NCBI GenBank assembly: GCA_037074705.1
Contig: CM073591.1
Coordinates: 61,134,897-61,198,896, forward strand
Origin: Zhengitettix transpicula
Lineage: Eukaryota; Arthropoda; Insecta; Orthoptera; Tetrigidae
Reading direction: 5' to 3'
DNA length: 64,000 bases
Notes under the pieces: model-generated
What the model was told of the DNA's origin: nothing
Databases searched by the model: none
What the model saw: only the letters and a program-made list of their open reading frames with translations
Shown: positions 48,948-60,200 of the stretch, in pieces
Layout of the letters: each line of letters opens with the position of its first letter
Position numbering within the stretch: position 1 is the stretch's first letter
Position numbers and translations under genes: made by a program

Positions 48948-49389
48948 CGTAACAGAGAAACACAATAAAACTCGAAAGACGAGAATTTTTTTAAAAAAAT
49001 TAGGAATTAAATGAATAACTGTTATAAAACCAATTACTAATACACAATGGTCAAGAAACCAGTAAAATATTAATTATAACCAAACTTCACCTTCACATTA
49101 TTATATTAAGAAAAAAGATCTAGCACACGACGTTTCTCATTAATTTTCAACGTCAGTTACAACAATGGAAATTAAAATCTTTTTTCCTGCCATGATTTCA
49201 TTTTTAAACATAAATGGCATATTGACGTAGTAATACGTAATTTATCACTGAAGAAATTGTAACAAGGCATCGACCGACCAATCTTCACGTCACGGGAATT
49301 CTTTTATTGCAAGAACCTTGTTATTTCTATGGTATAGATGTGAGCGATGATACATGAAAATTTGCGTCCCTTTGAATATTGTTATACCG

Positions 49390-49540
49390 GTGAAGTGAGA
49401 CGCCAATCACAGAGGTCGTTTCTGAGTCTGGCAATTGGATTCGATTGGTGGGGAGCTTTTAGTAATGGCCATCAAATTAGATTCGCCCTGCAGGGGGAGT
49501 CTCTGCAATTTGCACGCCCACCTTCCTTTTCAATATAAGA
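49390..49540. promoter_or_regulatory. candidate regulatory block I
   Basis: Short GC-richer block with GCCAATCA (Pbx/CCAAT-like), GGCAATTGGATTCG, AGTAATGGCCATC, AAATTAGATTC and CCCTGCAGGGGG. Composition-based and weak. Confidence 0.2.
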
Positions 49541-49752
49541 CACTATCAATTAGATGAAGCGCTCTTAATAACGCTGCCAATCGTTTGCTGTTTAATTACA
49601 TGGTTTATTGCGCGTGCAGATTTCATTCTTCATATTTATTATCAAAAGTATATTTGTTTCTGTAAATATATAGAAAATATGTAATTCAATAAATAATAAG
49701 TAATATTTTTCATTAATATTACACTGTAGTTCAATAACAAAATATATTTACG

Positions 49753-49984
49753 AATAATAAAAATTGCCAATACAGAGAAAAAAGATAATATAAATACCAC
49801 ACAACGTTTCGTGGATCCTTGTCCCTTTCGTTAGGTGCTAAGAAGAGCCTAGAGAAACACAATTGAACAGTGCAGTTGTGTTTCTCTAGGCTCTTCTTAG
49901 CACCCGACAAAAGGAACAAGGACCCCAGAAATGTTGTGTGGTATTTATATTACCTTTTTTTCTGTATTGGCTATCTTTATTATT
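49753..49984. repeat. foldback (palindromic) element, copy 1
   Basis: A 232-bp near-palindrome. The innermost 69 bp (49835-49903) is a perfect hairpin: 28-bp arms GTGCTAAGAAGAGCCTAGAG + AAACACAA and their exact complement, around a 13-nt loop. Outer arms pair imperfectly (TTGCCAATACAG...TATAAATACCACACAACGTT / AATGTTGTGTGGTATTTATA...CTGTATTGGCTA). The right flank AGACGTAAATTTTTTCAT recurs after other copies. No coding region. Confidence 0.85.
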
Positions 49985-50286
49985 AATTAATTTCAGTCAG
50001 ACGTAAATTTTTTCATTTTGAAATATATTTACTTTGAAACAAAGATTAGACATATTGGTAAAACCACTTCAACATGTGCATTTATAGTTGGAACTCTTAT
50101 TTATAATGGCGTACTTGTTTGTAATAAGCGTGTGGTATCATTTCGTTCTTTTATGATGAAAAATTCGGGTCCAGTTAAATACTAATTGTTTCCTAAGAGT
50201 TATGTCATTCTCCCAAATCGTATTCCTAACCTCCATAGCGTTTGTGCGAGATAACTACGTGTTTTTATTTAGCTGTAGAAGATTCA

Positions 50287-50395
50287 TAATAAGAAAGATA
50301 ACTAAATACAGACAAAAGAACTGATTATATAAACACCATAGTGTGGTATTTATATTATTACTTCTTTTGTCTGTATTTGGCTATATTTCTTATTA
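50287..50395. repeat. foldback element, copy 2 (internally deleted)
   Basis: AATAAGAAAGATAACTAAAT ACAGAC on the left and GTCTGTATTTGGCTATATTT CTTATT on the right are inverted, meeting near CACCATAGTGTGGTATTTAT. Followed by CAGACGTAAATTTTTTCAT, as in copy 1. The middle, including the ACGTTTC motif, is lost. Confidence 0.8.
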
Positions 50396-51390
50396 ATTTT
50401 CTATCAGACGTAAATTTTTTCATTGCATTAGATTCATATTAGAATATTTATAGCGTTGTTCTTGATTTGTCCGTAGTATTTTTCTTAGTATACTTTGGAG
50501 AACGTGTGATTCGCTTTTGTATATGCAACACACGCCACAGATGTGACTCGTGCAGCCTACCACGCCAGGCGGACACAATACCCTTCGGAATACGACTATA
50601 AAATATGTCCAGAAATGTTTTACATTTTATTATAACGATTTCATATACTTGCTGCACGTAATCGAACGTTGGTGGAAAGGAAAAACGAATTGTGAAAATA
50701 GGGCAAAAGACTAAGCTAAAATATTTAAATAAAGAAATTAGCATTTTATACTTTTCTCCTTTAAATTATTAAAAAAAATTATCTTTCGCCCGTGATCATA
50801 TATAAAAATATTTCTAACATTCAGCAATATTATGCTAGTCTTTTTTGGGCAATGGTATAGGATAAATTGTTACAAATTCCGCAAAGTAAAGACAGAAGAA
50901 TCGTTTGGAATAAATCGAATTATTTACAAGGAGTGCTCTGATTTTCCGGGTATATTTATTATTACTTCCGAGAATCGTTTCTCGGTGATTTTAACATTAG
51001 TTTAGATTAAACCTTAGTTTCCAATAACGTTCTTCTTTACAAAACAACCCTCTACATAATTTCTGCTTCAATTAGTTTACTATGAAAAAAAACGCAAATT
51101 TCTCTACAAAAGTTTTCCATGTACGTTATGAAGGCGTTTTGTCTGCCTTACTTGCCTGATTTTAAAAGCGCGTTCTAATTCGTGTCCTACGGATCTTTCG
51201 CATTCAATCAAATTCACCCACGGAAATATTTATTTTCTCTACGCAGTTGTGTAGGAACTTACAAATTTTTGTTGTTGCAGACATTACGACACAATTGTAA
51301 GTAGTTAAGTCATTTGCCTGCTTGCACTTGGTAACGATGGCCCTGCGAGTTTCTCTAACAAGATCAAATATTGAAGACTTTCCCAGTGTA

Positions 51391-51513
51391 ATTGTGTATA
51401 AAAAATTCTCGGTTTTCACAGCGATTCGCCTAGAAGATGACGACAGGTCATCGAAACGTCGCGGTTTAATCGCTGTTAGCCCCCCAGTGAAAACCGAGAC
51501 CTTTTTATACAAC
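51391..51513. repeat. palindromic element with CTAGAAGA...GAAACG core
   Basis: Left arm (51391-51427) ATTGTGTATAAAAAATTCTC GGTTTTCACAGCGATT and right arm (51468-51513) AATCGCTG...GTGAAAACCGAG...TTTTTATACAA are inverted copies; the right arm has ~10 extra bases. The loop is CGCCTAGAAGATGACGACAG then GTCATCGAAACGTCGCGG, with a GATGAC/GTCATC stem. It is directly followed by a right-arm fragment of the other foldback family. Confidence 0.75.
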
Positions 51514-51600
51514 CTTAAGAAAGGTTTCCCGAAACGTTGTGTGGTATTTATATCATCACTTCCTTTGTCTGTGTTTGGCTATTTTATCTTATTACTAATT
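51514..51600 (+). repeat. foldback element, right-arm fragment
   Basis: AAGAAAGGTTTCCCGAAACG TTGTGTGGTATTTATATCATCACTTCC, then GTCTGTGTTTGGCTATTTTA. It matches the right arms of the copies at 49753, 52548 and 57564. No matching left arm lies next to it. Confidence 0.75.
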
Positions 51601-51879
51601 TTCAAAACAGATGTGTTACACTTCCACATTTTTTATTTTATATGTAATTATTTAATCTAAATTGGGCATTTGTTCGGTACAACATAGCTTATACAATTAA
51701 AGTTAGGTACTAATTCTGATACTAAAAATACATTACAGTACTCTGTTTTTTTTAAAAAAAAACGACAACAAAGGATTGAACTTGCAAAGAACAGGAAAGA
51801 ATTCATAATTGCTTATGCAATACCCTTTCATGTTGACGGTGACAAAATAAGTGGACATTTCGTTTAAACATGAGATAAT

Positions 51880-52060
51880 AAGTGAAGTGCGCAGGTTGCG
51901 GCCTGTGTGCTGTATCGAGCGAGACGTGTTGATCCGCAAGACCAGATTTCATTACACTGGGGGCTCAAATTACCGTCTGCCTCCACGGCATTCGCCGGCA
52001 ATTACGTAACCCAACTTATGTTATCACCTCCCATTAAAATTCTGATATATGATGTGTCGC
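51880..52060. other. GC-richer block between foldback copies
   Basis: Short block containing CCGGCAATTACGTAACCC and TTATGTTATCACCTCCC. Noncoding; possible regulatory sequence, weak. Confidence 0.15.
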
Positions 52061-52547
52061 CTCGCGTCTCTTCAATTGTTTTGCTAAATCGTAACTTGGT
52101 TCATTCCACAGTTTTCCAAGTACAAATAACTAGAATGTGACAGTTTCAAAACCGCACTTAAGAAACTATATCAACGAACCACTAACGCAGTATTGCATGC
52201 ACGAATTTCAGCAATTACCATCTGCAATTTTAGACTTTTCTGTGTAACAAATCTAACCTAATTTTAAATATATAAATAATTTAAGTATAGACTTACCATT
52301 ATTATTTTATAATTTTTTATTTACCTATTTATTATGTTAGACAGTGTAACTTGGGAGAGTAATACCATCTACTTCATTTTACACGTTGCTGAGTCACTTA
52401 CTTTTTTTGTAATAATTAATAATTACTCACTGTTATTTCCTGGTAATACGGTGAACCAGAATGCAAGCAAACTATTACGAGAATAATAGTCTAAAAAATT
52501 AATAAACTCAGAGAACGGATCTGCAGTATTACGTAAATAATTTATAT

Positions 52548-52722
52548 TTAATAATAATAGAAACTGCGGAATACTGACAAAGGAAGTGATGATATAGATA
52601 CCACGCAACGTGTTTTTAGTTTTCTTAGCACCTGAAGAAAGGAACAAGGTTTCCAGAAACGTTGAGCGGCATTTATATCATCAATTCGTTTGTTTCTATT
52701 TGGCTATTTTACTTATAATTAT
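52548..52722. repeat. foldback element, copy 3
   Basis: Left arm GACAAAGGAAGTGATGATAT AGATACCACGCAACG; right arm CGTTGAGCGGCATTTATATC ATCAATTCGTTTG. The right arm begins CACCTGAAGAAAGGAACAAG GTTTCCAGAAACG. Followed by CAGACGTAAATTT. Confidence 0.8.
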
Positions 52723-52999
52723 TTTTCAAAACAGACGTAAATTTATAATTTCATTTATATTAAATATGAATAAAAATTGACCAGAAATTTTTAACGCCCA
52801 ATAATAGTCATAAATATGATTCCTTAAATATTACTCTTTATATTATTAAGAATAAAACCAAGAATATCGGGTTTAAGTGTCCCGGTCTTACATCAATATT
52901 TTAAATAAAATTATATTCAAACAAATGCCGTATCAAACCAGAGGAAATTCCTCATATTGTTTTAGAAAATATAAAAACGTCTGTATAAGATGATAACTA

Positions 53000-54300
53000 A
53001 CCATATAAAGAAGTAACCACATATTCCGTGTCATATATAGAAGGATAAATTTGGGACCTGGAGCGCTGCTGATATTACGCGAAGATTGTAAGTGATACGC
53101 ATCTACTCGTATGTGGCACTCCGTCTGGCTGAAGTGGTGAGAGCCGTGTAGGTGGAAGGTTGAGCTAGGACAGCGGATGCTCGTGGTCTCGCTCTGCTGG
53201 ATGCAGATAGAGTTACGGACCTCGAAGACTGCTGTGCTGGCGATTCCGGAGAGTAAACACTCGTCGCCTCTCCAAGTGACAGCTGACGAGAACAGACGAG
53301 ACGAAACGCCGTTGCGCAACAGCCGTAGTTTCACGAGTACGACAGATTCAAAACTGTCATTCGCAACTGTATTCTTTTTTTTCCCAAAAGGAACCACCCT
53401 TGTTCCCATGTTCAAAGGAGAAAACCGGGTCTATGAAACGCAGGGAAATAGTTCTCAAATTCAGCTGCGAAATGCCAAGATAAATAGTTATTAAATAATT
53501 AAATTCAAACTATATAATATTTTATTTAGAGTCTGTCGTAGGAAACTGTGAATATTACGATCATTGGCATCACGAGAGTGCTGGAGATCATCGCTTTTTC
53601 GTATATAATCTCTATTTCTCAGTCATATTCAAAAAGTCATATAATAGTGTTTTTGTCGTTTTCAAATTTCTTCTAATTCCTGATCACCAACAGCAATTAA
53701 GACGGAACTTCAGCATCGAGGTCATTTGTGACATTTGCATACTGCAGAGATAAAATGTGTGCCACGGTGCAGCTCAGCAGATAAGTCCTGACAGCCGTAA
53801 TTGCAACTCATTACGTCATTCGCTAACAAAGGATCGTCAATGCACAAGCACCACATTATACTGCTCGAGGAAATTTCAATGCGGGAAAGTCGTAAAACGC
53901 GGCCTCCAAGCGTCACGAGCTATAAAATCTTCCCTTGTGACACATATTCGCGACGGAATCTTGCCATTAAGAAACAGTTCAAGAGGGTCATTCAAGCCTT
54001 TCGATTTACAGATTTAGAATCTGTGAACCATGCAGGCCGAGTCTTTTGGCTTCGAAAGTTGAATGTCAACGACAAGGGATTGTAACAAAACAATGAAATG
54101 TTGACTGACGTATGCTCGAAAGAAATATTTTGTAGTCAGTAGGAAATTATTTGTCTTCAAAGGAATTTATGAATCGTTAAAGTAGTCTCAGCTCAGCACG
54201 CCAGTCTCACAAATATGTTTCCTCAACTGTAGGAACTGTAAGTCTCGGATTTGAGAAATCATCGAGTGTAAACGAGACCTTACAAATACTTGGGAGAAGA
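53000..54300. other. intron-1 DNA, nothing firmly recognised
   Basis: Mixed composition with moderately GC-rich parts at 53060-53420 and 53700-54060. Frames on both strands (53177-53494 plus, 52933-53415 minus) overlap and lack recognisable domains. Confidence 0.3.
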
Positions 54301-54549
54301 TAAGAAAAATTTTGAAAAGTACGATCCGACCGCTCTATGAGCACAGGTAGATGATAAATAATATACTTCAGAATGGCTAGGTGAACTGATAAAGGATCAT
54401 TCAGTCATCTTATTTATTGCTATCAGGCAACTGAGGATGTAATTAAAGAAAAATGACTCATACAAATCGATTAATATAATCAGTTGCAGTGGGTGAACAG
54501 TTAAATAGAATGACATTTTTATGTCACGTTGGAAATTTACAAACACGGA

Positions 54550-55020
54550 AAATGATGAATGCATAAACATAACGTTTTTCTTGAAACTCTAAAAGTCGGA
54601 TTGATAAAGAAGCCTATTTGTCCATCTTCTTCGAGAACAAAGAAAATTACGCCGTTAGGATCTCAATGGCAATTCTCCTCGTTTTGTAACCAGAAACACC
54701 CTGAATTGAGGATGAATGGAAGGATCTCACATCAGACCAATGAGTTTCGTCACAATGCGTTATCAGCCAAACCATTTTTTTCCAGTAAATAAACCCCATT
54801 CACCTGATTTAGTATCATGAGATTTATTCCAGTTATCCAAAATCAAGTATGTGCTAAAAGGAACAAATACTTCAACAGCGAAGAGGTACAAGCCAAATCG
54901 GTACGATCCTTAGCAGCCTCAAAGAAAGCGATAGGCATATACAGAAATATTTTGAACAAAGACATTCAGAAGTATGTTGCTTCAAAGAAAACCTACGAAC
55001 ACCAGTAATTATACGTATCA
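54550..55020 (+). mobile_element. mariner-type transposase remnant (C-terminal part)
   Basis: Conceptual translation shows KHPELRMNGRISHQ...HNALSAKPFFSSK, matching the mariner segment around the second catalytic Asp (HxDNAxxH...S.K.FL.SK). After a frameshift comes HSPDL, which contains the third catalytic Asp, and then KYVLKG / VQAKSVRSLAASKK. The second Asp is replaced (..RHNA..), and stops and frameshifts disrupt the frame, so it is inactive. The N-terminal half was not found. Confidence 0.7.
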
Positions 55021-55039
55021 GACGAATAAAATAACCGTT

Positions 55040-56250
55040 GTAATTAATTTTCCTACCTTTATATTAAAATAATTGCTTATAATATCATGATGTCAGTATG
55101 TTTCTGTAGAAGAAGGTTTTGTAATGAGAAATTTCTGCCTAAAATTCGCAGCAAGTGTACCTGTCGATTTTTACTGTTGATAATAACCCCGTTGATACAA
55201 TCAACTACATCATTGTATGTTTAAATCATCTTTCGAGACATGAACGTTTGAGTAACAATTGTTTTATAAATAGGCTTACGTCTGTATAGTAAAGAAAAGG
55301 TAGGGTCCGTGTAAACCACAGTCACGGGCAAAAGTAATCCATCCCGTTGTCAGAAATAGAGCTGAGGCAAAGTCAAGCGGAGGTGAAAAATGTTTCTCTA
55401 GTAAAACTGCATGAAGGATTCGCTCCCAGAAGACTTGCAGACTGTTGAAGGTGAGTGATTCCGACGTGCCTTTTAAGTACTGTAAAAACCTACCTTAGTT
55501 ATTCGTAGTTGGGGCAACAAAAGGTTAAGTTGTTTGTAAAACTCGTAAGGCTGAAAGCATGAAATCTAGAACGAATCGGAAATGTTCCAGTGCGACCTGG
55601 CCATTGAACGCCGCACTGTTTACATCCATCTTCCACGCTGAGAGTCCACACCAAATTTGTGGGACTATTGAAAGAGTTTACGGACGCGACTCTATTTCAT
55701 CCATCTTGCAGCTATGATGGATCGCGCTCTTTTATGCGTGAGCCGCTGAGATACGCATCTGGACGCTTGACAGATTCGGCCCGTCCAGGCACACAAGCCT
55801 GTTGTGACAAACACGCGGGGTGCCGGCCTCACACAAGTGGAAAGTATGCTCACGTCGATGTTACAGGGAGCCTGACTTCGTCGGACGCGAGATGGAGCTG
55901 TCGAAAAAACACGTAATGAGATCATGTCTGCCCGATACTTCTCGAAAGTCAAGTTAGTTCCGTTTCAAATACAGAGTTCAAACACGTTCTAAGCTTAGAC
56001 ATACAATTGTTTTTTCCCAAACGATGAAAACCATCACTCATGAAGGTTAGAATTTTTTTCTCCTTGTGCATTTGCTAATCGAACAGAATTGAAGCAAAAT
56101 ATGTAGAAATTATATAAGCGCATATATTTAAATGTGCCAAAGATTATTAATACAATGTAACTAACATTTACTTGTATCCTGTGATAGATAATTGTAGCCG
56201 CTGAACCATACAATTATATTCTTGACTACTAGAAATAAAATTAAAATTTC
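55040..56250. other. intron-1 DNA, nothing firmly recognised
   Basis: AT-rich apart from a GC-richer stretch at 55600-55930, where opposite-strand frames overlap without recognisable domains. Confidence 0.3.
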
Positions 56251-56252
56251 AT

Positions 56253-56471
56253 GGCTAGAGAGAAACTTTAATAAGTTCAAGCCGTAGAGGCCAAGAATTC
56301 AAGTATCAGGGTGGAAAACTGACGACCGGACTAGGAGCTTCTGACCGGTAAGCGGGAGGTTCCAGAATCGATTCCTGATCCGGTTGACATTTTTCCAGCT
56401 TGATACTTTAATTCAACTTCATTATTGGCCTCTACGGTTTGGGATTATTAAAGTTTCTCTCTATTCTTCAA
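56253..56471. repeat. palindromic tRNA-like SINE
   Basis: Left arm CTAGAGAGAAACTTTAATAA...CCGTAGAGGCCAA...AAGTATCAGGGTGGAAAA and right arm TTTTTCCAGCTTGATACTT...TTGGCCTCTACGG...ATTATTAAAGTTTCTCTCTA are inverted over about 70-80 bp. The loop has a tRNA-like 3' half: GACCGGTAAGCGGGAGGTTC followed by a B-box-like stretch AATCGATTCCTGATCCGGTTGA. The same GGTAAGCGGGAGGTTCCAG is in the SINE at 57046. Confidence 0.8.
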
Positions 56472-56516
56472 TTAAAATAGAAAATAGAAAAATCCGTTCA
56501 TTATTCGGCCAGCTGA

Positions 56517-57018
56517 TAAGAGAGATACGAAGGGGCTACCTTTGGGTATGCCTTTTCCTCTCCGTTTTTGAACTAAGGTTCCCACAAGCCGAGGCACCTC
56601 GGCCTATTTTGAGAGGTGTATGTTCCGGGGTCTCAGACCTTGGGCATACGGTAAGAGTTGTTCGCTATTCCCATTGGAATAGTCGGCCAGCTGCCTCCTA
56701 AACTGGTCCAGGCACGGGGAAGGGAATGCTGCGTCCCCACAGCAAACTCCTCTCCCGCTATCGGAAGGGCGTGGGACAAGTACCAAATGCCCGATCTACC
56801 CGATGCAGGTTTTTCTAGGGTTTTCCCTGCATTTCTTTAGGCGAATGCCGGGCAGGATCCTTAAAATATAGCCCGGGGGCCCTAGTTAACCCTTGACTAC
56901 CTTCCTCTACCCTTCCACATCCCCTATTTCAAATCCCTTCCTATGCTATTAAAGGGGAGTTGCCACCTTGTGGATTACACTCATGTAGCCTGTTACCTAG
57001 AATAAATAATTAAAAAAA
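56517..57018 (+). mobile_element. A-tailed retroposon family, copy 4
   Basis: Opposite orientation to the other copies. It begins near GAGATACGAAGGGGCTACC, runs through the CCTCTACCC and TATTAAAGGGGAGTTGCCAC blocks and ends TAGCCTGTTACCTAGAATAA followed by an A-rich tail. Near full length compared with copy 1. It sits between a palindromic tRNA-like element and another tRNA-derived SINE. Confidence 0.75.
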
Positions 57019-57045
57019 TTGAGGTCTTAAAGTGGTCCGTATAAG

Positions 57046-57190
57046 AATTGTTATTTGTAAAATTGTAGGTGAGTCTGCATCAGGCTAATGAAGCCAACAT
57101 GGGATAGCTCAGATGGCAGAGCTTCCACCCGGTAAGCGGGAGGTTCCAGGTTGAAATTCCTGGTCTGGTCGACATTTTTCCATAGTGATA
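57046..57190 (+). mobile_element. tRNA-derived SINE
   Basis: A-box TAGCTCAGATGG (57105-57116) and near-consensus B-box GGTTGAAATTCC (57149-57160), the spacing of a tRNA gene, with AAGCGGGAGGTTCCAG between. It is preceded by the family-specific AATTGTAGGTGAGTCTGCATC also found in the 440-bp repeats, and followed by GTCGACATTTTTCCA. No CCA or clean tRNA fold, so a SINE rather than a functional tRNA. Confidence 0.8.
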
Positions 57191-57563
57191 TTTAAAAAAT
57201 TTTAATTAATCTATTCAATATTGATTATTATAATACAGTCACAGAGATACTGGATCATTATTATTGTTGTTTTCTAGCTTTTTTTCGAACATGCGAGCCA
57301 ACACTGTATTCGAAAATATACCCTTCACTAATGCATGTAGAGAAAACATCTCTACTAACATAATATATCATTTAGAACTAAAATATAAACAAATGTACTA
57401 TGGGAGTCTTATATATATGAATTGCAATTAAATTAAATATTTCAATTTTTTAGATTGATTATTTTACTTGTTTTCAGATACATTGAACTAAAAATCACAA
57501 TATGAATTAATATAAACATTCAGAACGATAATTTTACTAAAGTAATAATGTAGGGATTAATTA

Positions 57564-57775
57564 ATAAAAAAAAGATAGCCAAATACCGACAAACGAAGTG
57601 CCACACAACGTTTCTGGAAGCCAAAAGCTTTTGAGTTTGTCAACTGACTACTGCAGTAGTGTCTCTCTAGGTTCTTGCATTTTTTCTGAACCTGAAGAAA
57701 GGAACGAGGCTTCCAGAAACGTTGTGTGGTATTCATATTATCACTTCTTTTGTCGGCATTTGGCTATCTTTCTCA
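57564..57775. repeat. foldback element, copy 4
   Basis: Left arm AAGATAGCCAAATACCGACA AACGAAG then CCACACAACGTTTCTGGAAG; right arm CTTCCAGAAACGTTGTGTGG...CTTTTGTCGGCATTTGGCTA TCTTT. The right arm has AACCTGAAGAAAGGAACGAG GC before the AGAAACG box. The left arm has lost the short stretch between GAAG and CCACAC. Followed by TTAGACGTAAAATTTTCAT. Confidence 0.85.
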
Positions 57776-58179
57776 TCGTTAACTTTCAATTAGACGTAAA
57801 ATTTTCATGTTAAGGGTTAATTGTCTAAGAAATTTGTTATTGTAAACTCCCAAAGTTTTTCAACCTTCAGTAAAGAAAGGAACAGAATATAATTGTATCC
57901 TTCAAGTTCTGATTATTTTACACTTAGCTCGCCAAGGAAGACGATTAAAAATTTTCTAATGTTTCCCATACTTCAGACCGATCGTTTTAATTATACTTGC
58001 TCCAGAAATCTATTTGTAAAGTCATTCATAAAATCTTATATTGAAGACCGTTGTGTAGCTATTTTAAAGAGTCAAATGAAATTAATCGGTTTAAATATAA
58101 AATTATAGTCATTCTACACGATTCCTCATATTACTAATTTATTCATGTTCAATAATTTCTGCTTCTCGTTAATCAATTA

Positions 58180-59594
58180 TTCTCCTTTGGCAGTTAAAAT
58201 TTATTACAGCCAATAGCTAAGCCTGAGTTGCAGGCAGAACTGTTCTTAAAACCGAGTGAATTGTACATTGAGATCTTTTCGGTGAAACGTGAGTAGCGAA
58301 GAGCTTGAGGTTTCGTGTGACACTGACGCAATGACTTCTTTCTACACAGAAGTGTGACGCATCGTACATAATTCACATCATGTCAGAAACTCACCAGGGC
58401 CAAGGTGAAGGAAAACTTTCCCTGGCTGGTCTCTGCAAACAGCTTCTTATATTCCCTATACTTTCTAGAGTAACCGTCAAGACTGGGAAAAGAAGTTCTA
58501 TAGGGAAACAATAGCGTCAGGAGAATTCCAATAGGAAAATTGCGGTCAAGTGTCGACGGACTTACAGTAGTATGGTAGCGAGTATTTTTCGCACGAACAC
58601 TCACGTTGGATTGAAAACTAATAAAAAATGCGTACCCCTTAATTAACTTGTACTGTAAACACTAATATTGTTCTTGTTCATGATAAAAAATATATTTTAT
58701 AGTATTTACTAATTAGGAGTATCTATACTTAGGATCTGATTTTGTTTCGACGACGAATATTTCTTAAAACTGTCCAGGAATAAATTTAAATAATTTTTAT
58801 TTTCTCTATGCCTGTATATACTAAACTTCAAGTTTCTCTTACCAAGTTTTTCTGGTTCCCTATTTACATCCAACTCTGTAATATACGAATTTATATACGA
58901 GTTCGTTTGCTGCTTTACATGTGATCTACGTAGAAGTTACCTCGTTAGGGTACCATTGAAAGAGAACCACAACGATATAGAATATTGCTACACTTCTACT
59001 TTATTGATTTTTATTGAAAGTGCTATTGTCGTTTTCCTCCCACAATCGCCTTAGTAGGAGCACGCTTGAGCTGCTCGAGGTCGGAAAGACGAGGACATGA
59101 AATGCCTCAGATTCTGGGGACGGGTCATTAGACAGATTAGGGATGTTGGTCCTCTATCAGGGAGTCACATTACGATGTGTGATGCGGAGCGAATATAGTG
59201 AAGGGACAGGCAGTCACAACAGCGTGTAATCCTCGCAGCTGGATACAGCATGTGACCGAATTTCGGCTCTGTCCACCCTCGGCTACGTGTCTCCATCCCT
59301 CAAACCTCTGAATCATCTGCAGTATTGCAATCGCGTCGAATCATTTTTTTTCAAATGAAAGCTAAAGACCGGCGAAATCGCTTTATCTATTACAAATTTT
59401 ACAGCAGTGTCTCACAATTCTTCTTCTGCAACGATCACCTGTAATTTTCCATTTTCCTTATTTTCAGAAATGTCCTCACCATAACTGAGAGGAGCATCAT
59501 TTATCCACCTGAACTGAGTTATACCTTTCTACGGAACGGATGTAGAGGTCTTTTCGTTTAAAATACTAACTAATGAAATGTTTGCTTTCTCCTC

Positions 59595-59595
<1 letters not shown>
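58180..59595. other. intron-1 DNA with GC-richer parts, nothing recognised
   Basis: GC-richer stretches at 58380-58600 and 59030-59330 have no recognisable coding or repeat content. Confidence 0.3.

Positions 59596-59597
<2 letters not shown>

Positions 59598-59629
<32 letters not shown>
59598..59629. repeat. (TA)n microsatellite
   Basis: TA dinucleotide run of about 32 bp. Confidence 0.95.
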
Positions 59630-59631
<2 letters not shown>

Positions 59632-59769
59632 TAGGCTTATTGTGTACAGGTCTATTTACATAACAATGTGAGAGCTAACTGAAAATCGTATTTTGTTCAA
59701 TTTTCACTTGTCTCCAATGAGTCGTGACATTCCACTAAGGAAATATTCTCGTCCTTTGAATTGATTTCC

Positions 59770-60200
59770 TCGTATACCAGGATTCTTGTTAAAGAATTAA
59801 TAAACCTCACAGCAAAGGGTGGTTCCTCTCTTCACAATTGGGCAACCAGCGATCCAAATGTTCTCTCGTCTCTACTTCTGTCTTGCTAGATGCAAACCCA
59901 AATTCAGCAATTAAGATACTTGGAATTCATTGGTGTCCTTCAGATGACTCAGTTTCTTACAATGTTAATCCGTCTCATAGTGCAAATACAAACAGGACAG
60001 TTTTGTCTAATATCGCGAGAATTTATGACCCGCTTGGCTGGATTTCCCCTGTTGTTGTGTGGATAAAATCTTACTCCAGAAGTTATGGAAATTGAAATTA
60101 TCCTGGGATGAGCGACTTCCGGTGAAAGAACGGCAGAATTGGGATAGGTTTAAATCAGATTTAACGTTCCTTTCTGATATTCTGGTTTAAATTTATTGCA
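59770..60200 (+). mobile_element. BEL/Pao retrotransposon pol remnant
   Basis: A frame around 59838-60095 reads KILGIHWCPSDDSVSYNV, then RTVLSNIARIYDPLGWISPV. This is the conserved segment following the reverse transcriptase in BEL/Pao pol (K.LGL.W.P..D.F......TKR..LS..A..FDPLG...P). After a frameshift it continues LQKLWKLKLSWDERLPVKER. Upstream, VKELINLTAKGGSSLHNWAT matches the usual region before it. Broken by frameshifts and stops; no RT core, integrase or LTRs seen. Confidence 0.8.

Noticed and set aside
57104..57175. Possible functional tRNA gene
   Set aside because: A and B boxes are good but the stems do not fold cleanly and family flanks mark it as a SINE.
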